A model generated the notes under the pieces. It had not been told where the DNA came from. It worked only from the letters and a program-made list of their open reading frames with translations, and made no database searches. Shown piece by piece: positions 48,549 through 57,171 of a DNA stretch of 64,000 nucleotides. Both the position numbers and the translations under genes were made by a program. The stretch comes from Heyndrickxia acidicola (GTDB lineage Bacteria > Bacillota > Bacilli > Bacillales > Bacillaceae_C), in the NCBI RefSeq assembly GCF_001636425.1, contig NZ_KV440953.1, positions 1,376,847 through 1,440,846 of the forward strand, written 5' to 3'. Position 1 is the stretch's first letter; every line of letters begins with the position of its first letter.

Positions 48549-48710
48549 ATGAACACAGTAAAATATCGACGCCAGTTTACAGCAGCGTTAAAAACGAGTT
48601 TTATCTTAGCTATTTTTGTCGGAAGTTCAATGGTGAGAAAGCTATATGTCGAAAATTATTTGTTTATTATCCTCCTAAAAGGGTATCGCTTGTTTTCAAC
48701 ATGGCGGTAA
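48549..48710 (+). CDS. Possible 53-residue basic membrane peptide
   Basis: ATG with GGAG ten bases upstream; basic N-terminus (KYRRQF), a hydrophobic segment (FILAIFVGSSMV), then ENYLFIILLKGYR. Divergent from the sigma factor gene. No homologue recognised; coding status uncertain. Confidence 0.35.
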   Translation: MNTVKYRRQFTAALKTSFILAIFVGSSMVRKLYVENYLFIILLKGYRLFSTWR

Positions 48711-48757
48711 TACAGAAAAGATGTTATTTTTTTATTGGCTTGTTAAAGGAAATTGTT

Positions 48758-48824
48758 GTTTTTAGCTCATTGGTGTGAAACGGCCTTTTAGCACAGCTGA
48801 AATAATGAGCTAGAAAACGAGCAT
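48758..48824. repeat. Repeat family B copy
   Basis: GTTTTTAGCTCATTGGTGTG ... AATAATGAGCTAGAAAACGA; the right flank TAAAATGTAACACAGCC merges into the family D copy. Confidence 0.75.
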
Positions 48825-48861
48825 TTATCAACATTAAAATGTAACACAGCCTTTTTATTAA

Positions 48862-49024
48862 AAGCTTTTTTCGCATAGATTGTTGCTTTACGTACAAAGG
48901 ATTACTCTGTGTGTTGTCTGTCTTCATGGCATCTTTTCTAAAGCTCCTCGCACGTTTTAATGCTGAACATATATTTCAAATGATATCTTTGTACCAATAG
49001 CAACAAAGTTTACGAAAAGAGCCT
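48862..49024. repeat. Repeat family D (MITE-like), copy 5
   Basis: AAGCTTTTTTCGCATAGATT to AAAGTTTACGAAAAGAGCC, 163 bp; nearly the same interior as copy 2 (GTTGTCTGTCTTC, GGCATCTTTT). Confidence 0.85.
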
Positions 49025-49116
49025 TATTAGATACCACTCACCATCATTTTTTTTGATTAGGTGGATCTTTTGATAAAATAGAGAGTATGCGAAACTAATT
49101 ACAGGGGGTTAAAGCC

Positions 49117-50574
49117 TTGTTCAATGATTTTAAATTAATCGAAGGACGGCCCGTTTATATACAGCTAAAAGAATATTTAAAGAAACATATAACGAATGGA
49201 AATTTACCTGCAAACCATAAGCTCCCCTCCACACGTGAGCTGAGTGCATTGCTTTCTTTGAGCAGAAATACAGTGCTTACAGCTTATGCTGAACTGGAGC
49301 AGGAAGAACTAATCTATGCCCTGAAAGGAAAAGGGCACTTCGTCAGCATGGTGGATATAGCCAGAGGTTCATCACCAGAAAACATTTACTGGAATGAAAA
49401 AATGAATGCAGCAGCCATATCAGCTGAAGAAATGGATCTCATGAAGCATGGGGTGAAATGGGAAAAAGGAATGATCTCGTTTAATAGTATTGCACCGGAT
49501 GAAGAGCTGTTCGATATGACAAATGTGAAAAGATCCTTTATGGCCCGTATGTCCATTGAGGGTGAGATTCTCCTTAATTATGGATATGCGAAAGGCTACA
49601 GACCCCTGATGGAATACTTAAAGAACTACATGGAGGTCAAAGGGGTTGACCTAACGGATAAAGACATCCTGATTACAAACGGATTTACGGAAGGACTGGA
49701 CATCTTTTTATCTTCTATTCACCGAAAGTACAGCAGTGTCCTCTGCGAAAATCCCACTCACTATTCTGCCATAAAGCTCTTCAGGCTTCACGGCTTTCAC
49801 ATTACTGGGATTGAAATGCAAGAAGACGGTGTCAATCTTCAAAGGCTTGAGAAAGAGCTTGGTCAAAATAAGTTTGACTTTGCCTACTTCATTCCTTCCT
49901 ATCATAACCCAACTGGAATTGTTACTTCGTCAGAAAAAAGAATGGAAATCATTCGTTTGATGGCAGCCCATCATATCCCTATAGTGGAGGATGGTTTCAA
50001 TGAGGAGCTTCGCTATTCGGGGTCCCATGTGGCACCGTTGGCAGCTTTCGAAGGCCTGGGCAACAGTGTCGTTTACATCGGAAGTTTCTCAAAGATCCTT
50101 TTTCCCGGCCTGCGTGTAGGATGGATTCTTGCTGACAAAGAACTCATTTACTATCTTGAAAGTATTAAAAGAGCCCGTACCATTCATACTTCTACATTGG
50201 ATCAGGCTTTGCTGTACCAATATTTACATGATGGCTATTTTGAGAAATATTTAAAGAAAGCAAAGATGGTTTATAAGAAAAAATATGAAGCAGCTATTCA
50301 GGCCTGCAGACAATACCTTCCATATAAAAAATTATCCGGTGATGGTGGCTTGCATCTGTTTATTGAATTTGAGGATTCAATAAACACCCGCTCCCTCTTA
50401 ACTAAATGCCTTGAAAAAGGGATTGTCTTCTCGCCGGGAGATGTTTTTTATACAAACGGTCAAGGCGGCAATACTCTCCGTCTTGGATTTTCCAGATTAA
50501 CTGAAAAGCAAATTAAAACTGGAATTAAACAAATTGGTGAAATACTAAAAAAAAGTGAGGGACTAAACAAATGA
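49117..50574 (+). CDS. MocR-family (GntR/aminotransferase) regulator, DdlR-like
   Basis: A 485-aa fusion. The N-terminal GntR-type winged helix (residues 10-75) has PSTRELSALLSLSRNTVLTAY. The C-terminal fold-type I aminotransferase domain starts at about 110, with YHNPTG and the PLP lysine in GSFSKILFPGLRVGW near residue 325. MocR proteins bind PLP and a ligand to switch DNA binding. Its stop overlaps the start of the ddl gene by four bases. In Brevibacillus, DdlR is a MocR regulator that activates a D-Ala-D-Ala ligase gene, so the same role is likely here. TTG start with GGGGG eight bases upstream. A simple aminotransferase is unlikely because of the intact DNA-binding domain. Confidence 0.87.
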   Translation: MFNDFKLIEGRPVYIQLKEYLKKHITNGNLPANHKLPSTRELSALLSLSRNTVLTAYAELEQEELIYALKGKGHFVSMVDIARGSSPENIYWNEKMNAAAISAEEMDLMKHGVKWEKGMISFNSIAPDEELFDMTNVKRSFMARMSIEGEILLNYGYAKGYRPLMEYLKNYMEVKGVDLTDKDILITNGFTEGLDIFLSSIHRKYSSVLCENPTHYSAIKLFRLHGFHITGIEMQEDGVNLQRLEKELGQNKFDFAYFIPSYHNPTGIVTSSEKRMEIIRLMAAHHIPIVEDGFNEELRYSGSHVAPLAAFEGLGNSVVYIGSFSKILFPGLRVGWILADKELIYYLESIKRARTIHTSTLDQALLYQYLHDGYFEKYLKKAKMVYKKKYEAAIQACRQYLPYKKLSGDGGLHLFIEFEDSINTRSLLTKCLEKGIVFSPGDVFYTNGQGGNTLRLGFSRLTEKQIKTGIKQIGEILKKSEGLNK

Positions 50575-51467
50575 AAGTTGGCGTAATCATGGGAGGTTTT
50601 TCCTCAGAAAGACAAATCTCTCTTATGACCGGCGATGAAATGATAAGACACCTGGATAGCAGCCAATACGAGGCTGTCCCTATCATAATTGATGAAAAAA
50701 AAGTTTGGATTGAAAAAGCAAAAGGAATTGACGCAGCACTCATAGCACTTCATGGAAAATATGGGGAGGATGGCACCATTCAAGGTACACTTGATACTTT
50801 GGGTATTCCCTACACAGGCAGCGGTGTACTTTCTAGCAGCGTGTGCATGGATAAGAATATGTCAAAGAAAATTTTTCGTTTTCATGACATTAAAACACCT
50901 AATTGGATTATTTTCACAAAAAATGAAGGCATTCATACTCATGCTGCTGAACAGCTTGGCTATCCCGTTGTCGTAAAGCCTAATTCAGGAGGATCCAGTG
51001 TAGGGGTAAAAATCGTTTATAATGAAGAATCGCTTGCTCCCGCTGTTGAGGAAGTCTTTAAGTGGGATGACGAAGTGCTTATTGAAGAATATATAAAAGG
51101 TGATGAAATCACTTGCGCCATTCTGAATGGAGAATTACTCCCTATTGTGGGAATAGAAGCACAAGGTGAATTTTTCGATTACATCTCTAAATATGAGGAC
51201 CTTTCAACAGTGGAAAAAGTAATCGAGCTACCGCCGGATGTCTTTGAACGGGTTTCAAAGGCTGCACTTTCTTGTTATAAAGAACTGAAATGCAGCGTTT
51301 ATGCAAGAATTGATATGATAATTAAAAACGGAATTCCATACGTAATGGAGATCAATACATTGCCTGGAATGACAAAAAACAGCCTTTTGCCAAAAAGTGC
51401 AGAAGCTGCAGGAATATCATTCAGCCAGCTGCTAAGCCTAATTTTAGAAGCATCCATACAAAAATAG
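50571..51467 (+). CDS. ddl: D-alanine--D-alanine ligase
   Basis: Makes the D-Ala-D-Ala dipeptide of peptidoglycan precursors with ATP. The 298-aa ATP-grasp protein has MGGFSSERQISLMTG at 8-22, ALHGKYGEDGTIQGTL at about 63-78, VVKPNSGGSSVGV at about 137-149, EEYIKGDEITCAIL, and ARIDMI ... VMEINTLPGMTKNSLLP at about 245-275. It overlaps the MocR gene (ATGA), an arrangement that ties its translation to the regulator. Shorter than the ~360-aa Bacillus Ddl and closer to the E. coli DdlB type (306 aa), so it may be a second, conditionally used ligase. Confidence 0.93.
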   Translation: MKVGVIMGGFSSERQISLMTGDEMIRHLDSSQYEAVPIIIDEKKVWIEKAKGIDAALIALHGKYGEDGTIQGTLDTLGIPYTGSGVLSSSVCMDKNMSKKIFRFHDIKTPNWIIFTKNEGIHTHAAEQLGYPVVVKPNSGGSSVGVKIVYNEESLAPAVEEVFKWDDEVLIEEYIKGDEITCAILNGELLPIVGIEAQGEFFDYISKYEDLSTVEKVIELPPDVFERVSKAALSCYKELKCSVYARIDMIIKNGIPYVMEINTLPGMTKNSLLPKSAEAAGISFSQLLSLILEASIQK

Positions 51468-51472
51468 GTAAT

Positions 51473-51571
51473 AAAAACGCCTCCGCTTGATATAAATTGT
51501 ACCCTATAGAAAGAGACTTTTTAAGTGTCAGCTTTATAGGATACATTTTACCAAAAAGCGGAGGCTTTTTG
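51473..51571 (+). terminator. Terminator of ddl formed around a palindromic insert
   Basis: Outer stem AAACGCCTCCGCTT / AAGCGGAGGCTTTTT with T-run. Inside is a 47-bp palindrome from TGTACCCTATAGAAAGAGAC to GTGTCAGCTTTATAGGATAC (51499-51545), which looks like fused ends of an IS. Confidence 0.7.
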
Positions 51572-51645
51572 TGTAGTACCACATTTTTAGGCTGAACATA
51601 AATGAGCATATAAGACCTTATTTATTCCCTAAGAAATGTTACAAC

Positions 51646-52326
51646 TCATTTTGTTTGATAGTTACATTCATCTACAGGCTTTATAGCATGACCATTATCA
51701 TCCGTACACCAGGATTGGGATTGGAATGCCAGGAAAATCCCCACCCATTTTTGGGATGTCTTATCAAAGTTAATCAATATGCCTCCATCCTGCCAAATTC
51801 CATCATCCTCTGTCCATTGACCGACATTCCCCTGATTCATATGGATATCATGAATCCCGTTTCCCGGCGTAAAATGAAAATAAGGATCAGGTTTGGTTTC
51901 GTTTTCCCAAATATCTCCAAACGCATACACAGTGGCATTCTCTTGAATGGCAGCTTTAAAATAGCTGTCAATTGCGTCATTTAAGTCGTTGTCTGGACCT
52001 GGCAATGTCTCAGGCAGCGGAATCATTTTTGTATGGTCAAAAAGGTTTCCGCGTTGATAATCAAGGCCTATATCAGGCTGATTATTTTGGATATATGTAA
52101 ATCCAGTGCCAAGGGCAGTCAAGTTTGTTGTTTCATCCGTATTTATATCTTCGCTTGCAAAATACAATACCTGTGATGGCTGAGATTGTGAAGAAACATT
52201 CACGGCTATCCTGTACTGCACACCGTTATCATCTTGGATTCTCACCTGGTAATGAGGGCTTTGTGCAGTTCCATCAATTGTTTCTTTTGGTTGTCCTTTT
52301 AATACTCCGTAACGATTAACCGGCAT
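51646..52326 (-). CDS. DUF2278 family protein (YukJ-like)
   Basis: A 226-aa protein beginning MPVNRYGVLKGQPKE. It carries the family's landmarks: SPHYQVRIQDD, YRIAVNVSSQ, YQRGNLFD, LPGPDNDLNDAID, GNGIHDIHMNQGNVGQW, and IWQDGGILINF near the C-terminus. The GIHDIHMNQG block is the strongest DUF2278 mark; the family's function is unknown. ATG at 52326 with TGGAGG nine bases upstream. Monocistronic. Confidence 0.88.
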   Translation of the reverse strand: MPVNRYGVLKGQPKETIDGTAQSPHYQVRIQDDNGVQYRIAVNVSSQSQPSQVLYFASEDINTDETTNLTALGTGFTYIQNNQPDIGLDYQRGNLFDHTKMIPLPETLPGPDNDLNDAIDSYFKAAIQENATVYAFGDIWENETKPDPYFHFTPGNGIHDIHMNQGNVGQWTEDDGIWQDGGILINFDKTSQKWVGIFLAFQSQSWCTDDNGHAIKPVDECNYQTK

Positions 52327-52389
52327 TCTTCTCAACCTCCATTAATTTATTCATTAGCTCTGTTAAATTTCTATGCTGATAAATGATCG

Positions 52390-52462
52390 TTCTTTTCTGT
52401 AACCTTTCAGCTGGGCTGAAAGACGTGTGACACTGGCCGTTTCACACGAATGAGCTAAAAAC
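52390..52462. repeat. Repeat family B, right half
   Basis: CTGTAACCTTTCAGC-type hairpin, GTGTGACA...TTTCACACGAATGAGCTAAAAA; the left GAGCT arm is missing. Same order as in the 40190 copy. Confidence 0.7.
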
Positions 52463-52683
52463 TTTTCATTAAATACTTCTAGATAAATACCCATTATCCT
52501 GTAGGAATAATCTATTATTTTTTCAAGCAGGAAATTCCATTTAATCAGTGCCTAATAGACGATAAATTGACCTGAATGTACCATTTTCACCACAAACTAA
52601 ATGTGCATATATATTTCTTAACAAAACAGAGGTATAATAAAAAGAAAAAAAACCGATTCCTTCTAAAAGGAGGGTGATTTTCT

Positions 52684-52818
52684 ATGAAGAATTATAGTAA
52701 AAGAAAAAATAAGAAAAAGGGCTTTTTGAAGGATTATTTGAAAAACAAACTGAAGAACTGGAAGCCTGCACCTGGAAAACCGCCTCTATCAAATCAAAAA
52801 AGCCAAACAGATAAATAA
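52684..52818 (+). CDS. 44-residue highly basic small protein
   Basis: ATG behind AAAGGAGGGTGA (ideal). The peptide starts MKNYSKRKNKKKGFLKDYL, has WKPAPGKPP in the middle and a polar end; about a third of residues are Lys/Arg. A TATAAT lies 47 bp upstream, and a clear terminator follows. No family recognised; the compact unit and ribosome site argue for a real gene. Confidence 0.6.
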   Translation: MKNYSKRKNKKKGFLKDYLKNKLKNWKPAPGKPPLSNQKSQTDK

Positions 52819-52825
52819 TGTACCT

Positions 52826-52860
52826 GGGAGATGTGCTGCATGCATCTCCCTTTATTTTTT
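52826..52860 (+). terminator. Terminator of the 44-aa gene
   Basis: GGGAGATG ... CATCTCCC stem, then TTTATTTTTTT. Confidence 0.85.
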
Positions 52861-53044
52861 TCAGCTTTTGTCCTTTCGCTTGTAATTTGGTCCAAAGCTG
52901 ATGGGAATGGATATGCAAGATTTTTATGTAAAAAAGGTAATGTAGGGAGATCCCGCTTAAGCGACGAGGAGCCCTGCTGCCGAACGCGGAAAGCGAGCTT
53001 CTGCTGTGTATATCAATGGCATGAAGAACAGAGCGCATTCTATA

Positions 53045-53208
53045 AGGCTCTTGTCGAAAACTTTGTTGCTAATTGACACAAAAAAATGATTTAATATCAA
53101 GATTTAGTAATAAAAGATGTGAATTGCTTACGAAAAGATGCCACGAAGACAGACAACATCCGGAATGATGCCTTGTACTAAAGCAACAATCTATGCGAAA
53201 ACAGCCTT
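53045..53208. repeat. Repeat family D (MITE-like), copy 6
   Basis: AGGCTCTTGTCGAAAACTTTG to CTATGCGAAAACAGCCTT, 164 bp. A damaged family C piece (GATCCCGC ... GCGGAAAGCGAGC) precedes it at 52950-53003. Confidence 0.85.
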
Positions 53209-53265
53209 CTATAAAAAGACTAAAATAATTTTGAAATCTGCCGATATAAAAATTGGTGATTTTAT

Positions 53266-53529
53266 ATGAAACTAATACTAGGCATTGCTATATTTTCGGC
53301 GGCTTTATTAACTGGCTGCTCCCCTTCCTCTCCGCCAGCGTACGAACTATCTGTTTACAAAGATGACTGCCACATTATAGGGAATGATGTTTATTTTTCA
53401 TATAACGGGGCTGATTTTGTTGCAAAGAACCAGGCAACAGGCTTTCAAAGTCAAACACAAACGGCAACAGGAATTGATATTACCGTTATCGCTTTACAGG
53501 ACGGCAGCTATATCATTCCAAATAAATAA
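53266..53529 (+). CDS. Small lipoprotein
   Basis: An 87-aa protein with a classical lipoprotein signal: KLILGIAIFSAALLTGC, so Cys18 would be lipidated and the protein anchored outside the membrane. The mature part has about 70 residues with two further Cys-poor beta-type stretches (DVYFSYNGADF, GIDITVIALQDGSYII). The ribosome site GGTGAT is modest. Function unknown. Confidence 0.7.
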   Translation: MKLILGIAIFSAALLTGCSPSSPPAYELSVYKDDCHIIGNDVYFSYNGADFVAKNQATGFQSQTQTATGIDITVIALQDGSYIIPNK

Positions 53530-53661
53530 TATTTACATCACGATGTACAAAGGAGATCTAGCTTCCCATAGATCTTTTTTGTTTATTTTATTTTTAGTTT
53601 ACATAATAATTTTATGGTATAAAAAGAATATCCCTTTATCAAAGAGACATTCTCTAAAGTT

Positions 53662-55056
53662 TTATCCTTTTGACCTCGCTCTGAGTGTTGCCTTAACATT
53701 CCTGATATCCAAAACGTTATGCTTAGCCATCAAAATGTAACATAGCCCTGCTGGAATAAGAAAAGCCTGCAGCAGCGAAAGAGTTATGGTGTAGCTATAA
53801 GGTTCATGGCTCCAGCTTGAAACGACATTCAACAAAACCCCAACTCCTACATTTCCCAGAGTTCTGCCAAGGCTGTTAGATAGGTTTGCTAAACTGAATG
53901 CGGCCCCTCTATGCTCTGGGAGATTAACGTCTGATATCAGAGCAAGCCAATTAGGAGTATTGGCGGATTGGCTTGCAGATGCAAATACAGACAGCAAAAA
54001 CAATAAGGCAATCCATGGATTTAAGAATATTTGCTTAATAAGTGCAATAAGGATAAGTGGAGGATTTCCATTCTCCGGCAATGAAAGGTGGTTCATAGGA
54101 AGTAAAAACATAAACACATAAAAGGGCAGCGTAAGAAAAACAAATAAGGCTGTGAAATAAGCTCTGCCTTTATAGGACTTCCTTTGGAGCCTGTCTCCGA
54201 TATGGCCAAATAAAGCAGATGACATACCGCCTAGCTGAAAAATAGCATATAAGTACCCAGAAGCAATCATTGCTGTAGACATCCTGTAGCCCTCAAATTG
54301 AATTTTAAAAATGTAAAGGGTTGGAAGCCAAATCAAACTTCCTGTTGCAACATTCATAAAGAAAGCCTGCAAAAAAAGATATTTATTGCTGCCTTTAAAT
54401 GCTATTGTTAAAATTTGCTTAGCCTGAATCATGTGTTTATATGATTTGCCGCTTTTAATGAGCTCTTGAAGTTCGGGATCTGCTCCTCCCCTTGAAGGCT
54501 CCTGAACAAAAAAGTAAAGCACAATTAAAATGAGACCGATAAAACCAACTATTTCAAACGGAGTCCTCCAGCTTGAAGCAGTAGCAATTAAAGAGGCCAT
54601 TATAGAGCCTCCAATCCCGCCAAGACCCTGTGCCATACCCCACAGGCTCAGGACAAGCCCTCTCATCCGGTATGGGATAGAATCGGTCAACACACTGAAG
54701 CCAATGGACGCAATACATCCAAGCCCTATACCCGTAAGGATTTGGAACAAAAGCAACTGAAAGAAGCTGGTACAAATGGCCGTTAAGAAAACCGATAATG
54801 CCCAAATCAGCGTTCCAGCCATAATCAGTCTTTTTCTTTTAAACCTTCCGGAGAGATAGCCCCAGAAAATAGAAGACACGGCAGTGACTAAAATATTCAC
54901 TGCAGATATAATCCCCATATCAGCAAGCTTAATGTGTAAATCATGGGAGATAGATTGGAATAATGGCGGAAAAAGGCCGATTATTAAATTGTCAAATGCA
55001 GCCAAAATAGTGAAGACAAAGATTGTATATATCATGTTTGCTCTGTTTTTTTTCAA
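53662..55056 (-). CDS. MFS transporter (spinster/sugar-phosphate-like)
   Basis: A 464-aa, 12-helix major facilitator: AAFDNLIIGLFPPLF in helix 1, GYLSGRFKRKRLIMAG (motif A) at about 67-82, GIGLGCIASIGFSVLTDSIP near 110, and GHIGDRLQRK in the second half (about 285). The central loop is charged. Substrate unknown. TTG start at 55056 with AAGGAG eleven bases upstream. Monocistronic. Confidence 0.85.
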   Translation of the reverse strand: MKKNRANMIYTIFVFTILAAFDNLIIGLFPPLFQSISHDLHIKLADMGIISAVNILVTAVSSIFWGYLSGRFKRKRLIMAGTLIWALSVFLTAICTSFFQLLLFQILTGIGLGCIASIGFSVLTDSIPYRMRGLVLSLWGMAQGLGGIGGSIMASLIATASSWRTPFEIVGFIGLILIVLYFFVQEPSRGGADPELQELIKSGKSYKHMIQAKQILTIAFKGSNKYLFLQAFFMNVATGSLIWLPTLYIFKIQFEGYRMSTAMIASGYLYAIFQLGGMSSALFGHIGDRLQRKSYKGRAYFTALFVFLTLPFYVFMFLLPMNHLSLPENGNPPLILIALIKQIFLNPWIALLFLLSVFASASQSANTPNWLALISDVNLPEHRGAAFSLANLSNSLGRTLGNVGVGVLLNVVSSWSHEPYSYTITLSLLQAFLIPAGLCYILMAKHNVLDIRNVKATLRARSKG

Positions 55057-55425
55057 ATGACTTACTAGCTCCTTCGCAATTTCGATGTTAATTATGGCGT
55101 TCTTGTTATATAATAAATCATGAACACCTTAAAACCAAACATCTTGAATAAATATTAGCTGTTTTTGGAAAGCTTGGTGCTTTTCGTGGAATGGGCAAAT
55201 TCATAGTTAGTCCGTAATCGAGGTACCTTTTCATCCATTCTTCAAAAGGTTGTATATTGACCCTATATTTTATCAAATTCTCGAGCACAAGCAGCAAAGA
55301 GTTTGAAAAGAGCCTAAAAAATAAATCAAATTTAACCTGAAAACCAACCAATTAGAACAAAATTACCATCTTATCACTATATTTGATATAATTATAATAT
55401 ACATAGTTAAGAAAGGCATGGTTTA
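55057..55425. other. Intergenic region between divergent MFS and glucosyltransferase genes
   Basis: Contains a family D right end (AGCAAAGAGTTTGAAAAGAG near 55292) and a minus-strand open frame with no ribosome site. TATAAT-like sequence at 55387-55400 may serve the 55426 gene. Confidence 0.4.
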
Positions 55426-56568
55426 ATGAGCAAAAACATCCTAATCATTTCCTCTGATAATACAGGACATGGTCATAAAAGCATAACAGAATCCCTTTGC
55501 GAGAAAGTGGATGACCATAACGTTAATATACATGTAGTAGATGGATTTTCACTGGGCGGCGAAGTGCTCCTCAGTGTAGGTAAATCTTATGGACCTATTA
55601 CAAGGACTGCTGAAGGACTATGGAAGCTGGTTTGGAATCTATCTTCTTTAAAACCGGCAGTAGTGAATCAAATGATTGAAACAGTCATAAAAAATAATTT
55701 CCTAAAACTTTTAGAGGAATTTAAACCGGATATCATTTTATCTGTGCATCCAAACTTTAACGGTTCCATTCTAAACATTCTGGAAAAACAAGGAATAAAA
55801 ATTCCCTTTGTTACTTTGATTGCCGATTTAGTCAGCATTTATCCATTATGGGCAGATAAACGGGCAGATTATATTATAAGTCCTACAGTTGAAGCCAAGG
55901 AAAAATGCATTGAATATGGCGTACCAAGTGAGAATATTAAAGTACTGGGCTTCCCTGTACGTTCCCGTTTTTACCGTAAAGCAGCTAATCCTAAAAAAAC
56001 ATATACACCTAATGAAGGCAAGCCTTTAAAATGCCTGATTATGAGCGGCGGCGAAGGTGTAGGAAATATGAAAAATATCGCTGAAAACCTTCTGGACCAT
56101 TTTGACTGCAATGTCAAAATTGTGGCAGGACGCAATGTTAAAATGAAAAAGAAGCTTGAAAATGCATTGGGAAAATACGGTCAAAAGGTCGAAGTGTACG
56201 GTTTTACCAAAGATATCCAAGATCTTATGTTCAGCTCTGATATTGCTTTTACAAGAGGCAGTCCAAATGTCATGTTTGAAGCTTTTGCGAGTAATACACC
56301 TATTATTATTACAGGAGCCCTTCCAGGCCAAGAGGAAGGTAACCCGGGTTTTGCAGAAAAATTTAATCTTGGGATAATTTGCAAAAGTACACAGGACATC
56401 GAGCCGACAATTGAAGAGCTGCTTGCAAATAATGCTGAGAAACTGAACAACATTATTGAGTCTCAGCAAAATTTTATTAATGAGCATGCTGCAGAGGATA
56501 TAGTTCAATTTCTTTTAAATCTCGATGATCCTGTATATCAGACATCAGTTAGCCTTTCTTATAATTAA
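55426..56568 (+). CDS. Diacylglycerol glycosyltransferase of the UgtP/MGDG synthase family
   Basis: A 380-aa GT28-type enzyme. The N-terminal MGDG-synthase domain has ISSDNTGHGHKSITESL at 8-24 and ILSVHPNFNGSIL near 105. The C-terminal donor domain has LIMSGGEGVGNMKNIAENL near 205-223 and TRGSPNVMFEAFASNTPIIITG near 283-304 (UDP-sugar site). Relatives such as B. subtilis UgtP add glucose to diacylglycerol to form glycolipids and anchor lipoteichoic acid, on the inner membrane face. Sequence is diverged from UgtP, so acceptor and sugar are uncertain. Terminator follows. Confidence 0.82.
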   Translation: MSKNILIISSDNTGHGHKSITESLCEKVDDHNVNIHVVDGFSLGGEVLLSVGKSYGPITRTAEGLWKLVWNLSSLKPAVVNQMIETVIKNNFLKLLEEFKPDIILSVHPNFNGSILNILEKQGIKIPFVTLIADLVSIYPLWADKRADYIISPTVEAKEKCIEYGVPSENIKVLGFPVRSRFYRKAANPKKTYTPNEGKPLKCLIMSGGEGVGNMKNIAENLLDHFDCNVKIVAGRNVKMKKKLENALGKYGQKVEVYGFTKDIQDLMFSSDIAFTRGSPNVMFEAFASNTPIIITGALPGQEEGNPGFAEKFNLGIICKSTQDIEPTIEELLANNAEKLNNIIESQQNFINEHAAEDIVQFLLNLDDPVYQTSVSLSYN

Positions 56569-56578
56569 TGAGTTTTTT

Positions 56579-56606
56579 TGGGGGTGCATTGCATCCCCTT
56601 TTTGAT
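56579..56606 (+). terminator. Terminator of the glycosyltransferase gene
   Basis: GGGGGTGCA / TGCATCCCC stem then TTTTTGATTTTTT. Confidence 0.85.
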
Positions 56607-57118
56607 TTTTTCCGTTTTTTTAATCCCACCCTTTTTAAGTCCAAAATACACTCTTTCACTTACATACCCGGTCCCATCGGAAAATAAAACATGTTCCTGA
56701 TTCGTCAAGGAAAGGAAAAAAAGTCTTCCCTTTTAACCCTGTGCCTTCAGCATAAAAGGTTTTAGGGTTTTGTTAACTCCTTGGAGCTCAAACGAATCTT
56801 ATTACCAGATTGCTTTCCCTTTATATATCCTTAAAATACCATTTTTTCTATTATTTAGCAATAATACACTACGAATTCCTCTCATTTTTTTGTTCATTTT
56901 TACAACAATTACAAAAACTAGAAGTATAAAATTAGTTATCTTTTACTACAGTAAAGTGTTAAATTCCATGTTATGATAGCAATAGGCATTTATTTTGCCT
57001 ACTATCCCTTTTTCTTTTTTCTTGCAACCTATTCCGGTTGCTTTTTTTAAAAAATATAAGTTTACATAATATTTTTATTGTCAAAATCATGTCCCCATAG
57101 TTTTTTTCTTCGCCAAAT
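56607..57118. other. AT-rich gap, no gene seen
   Basis: Holds a plus-strand terminator-like hairpin GCAACC-TATTCC-GGTTGC followed by TTTTTTT at 57026-57050 with no gene in front of it. It could end a short unannotated transcript. Confidence 0.35.
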
Positions 57119-57152
57119 AAAAAGATCTTGCAGCAGCTGCAAGATCTTTTTT
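57119..57152. terminator. Terminator of yjlC-ndh
   Basis: AAAGATCTTGCAGC / GCTGCAAGATCTTTTTT, 20 bp beyond the ndh stop. Confidence 0.87.
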
Positions 57153-57171
57153 CATCTGATTTATAAAAATA

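Noticed and set aside
55118-55351. Minus-strand open frame of 77 codons
   Set aside because: No ribosome site and part of it is a family D remnant; no family recognised.
56026-56508. Minus-strand open frame of 160 codons
   Set aside because: Antisense shadow of the glycosyltransferase gene.
56770-56976. Plus-strand hydrophobic open frame of 68 codons
   Set aside because: Composition reflects AT-rich DNA; no ribosome site or terminator linked to it.
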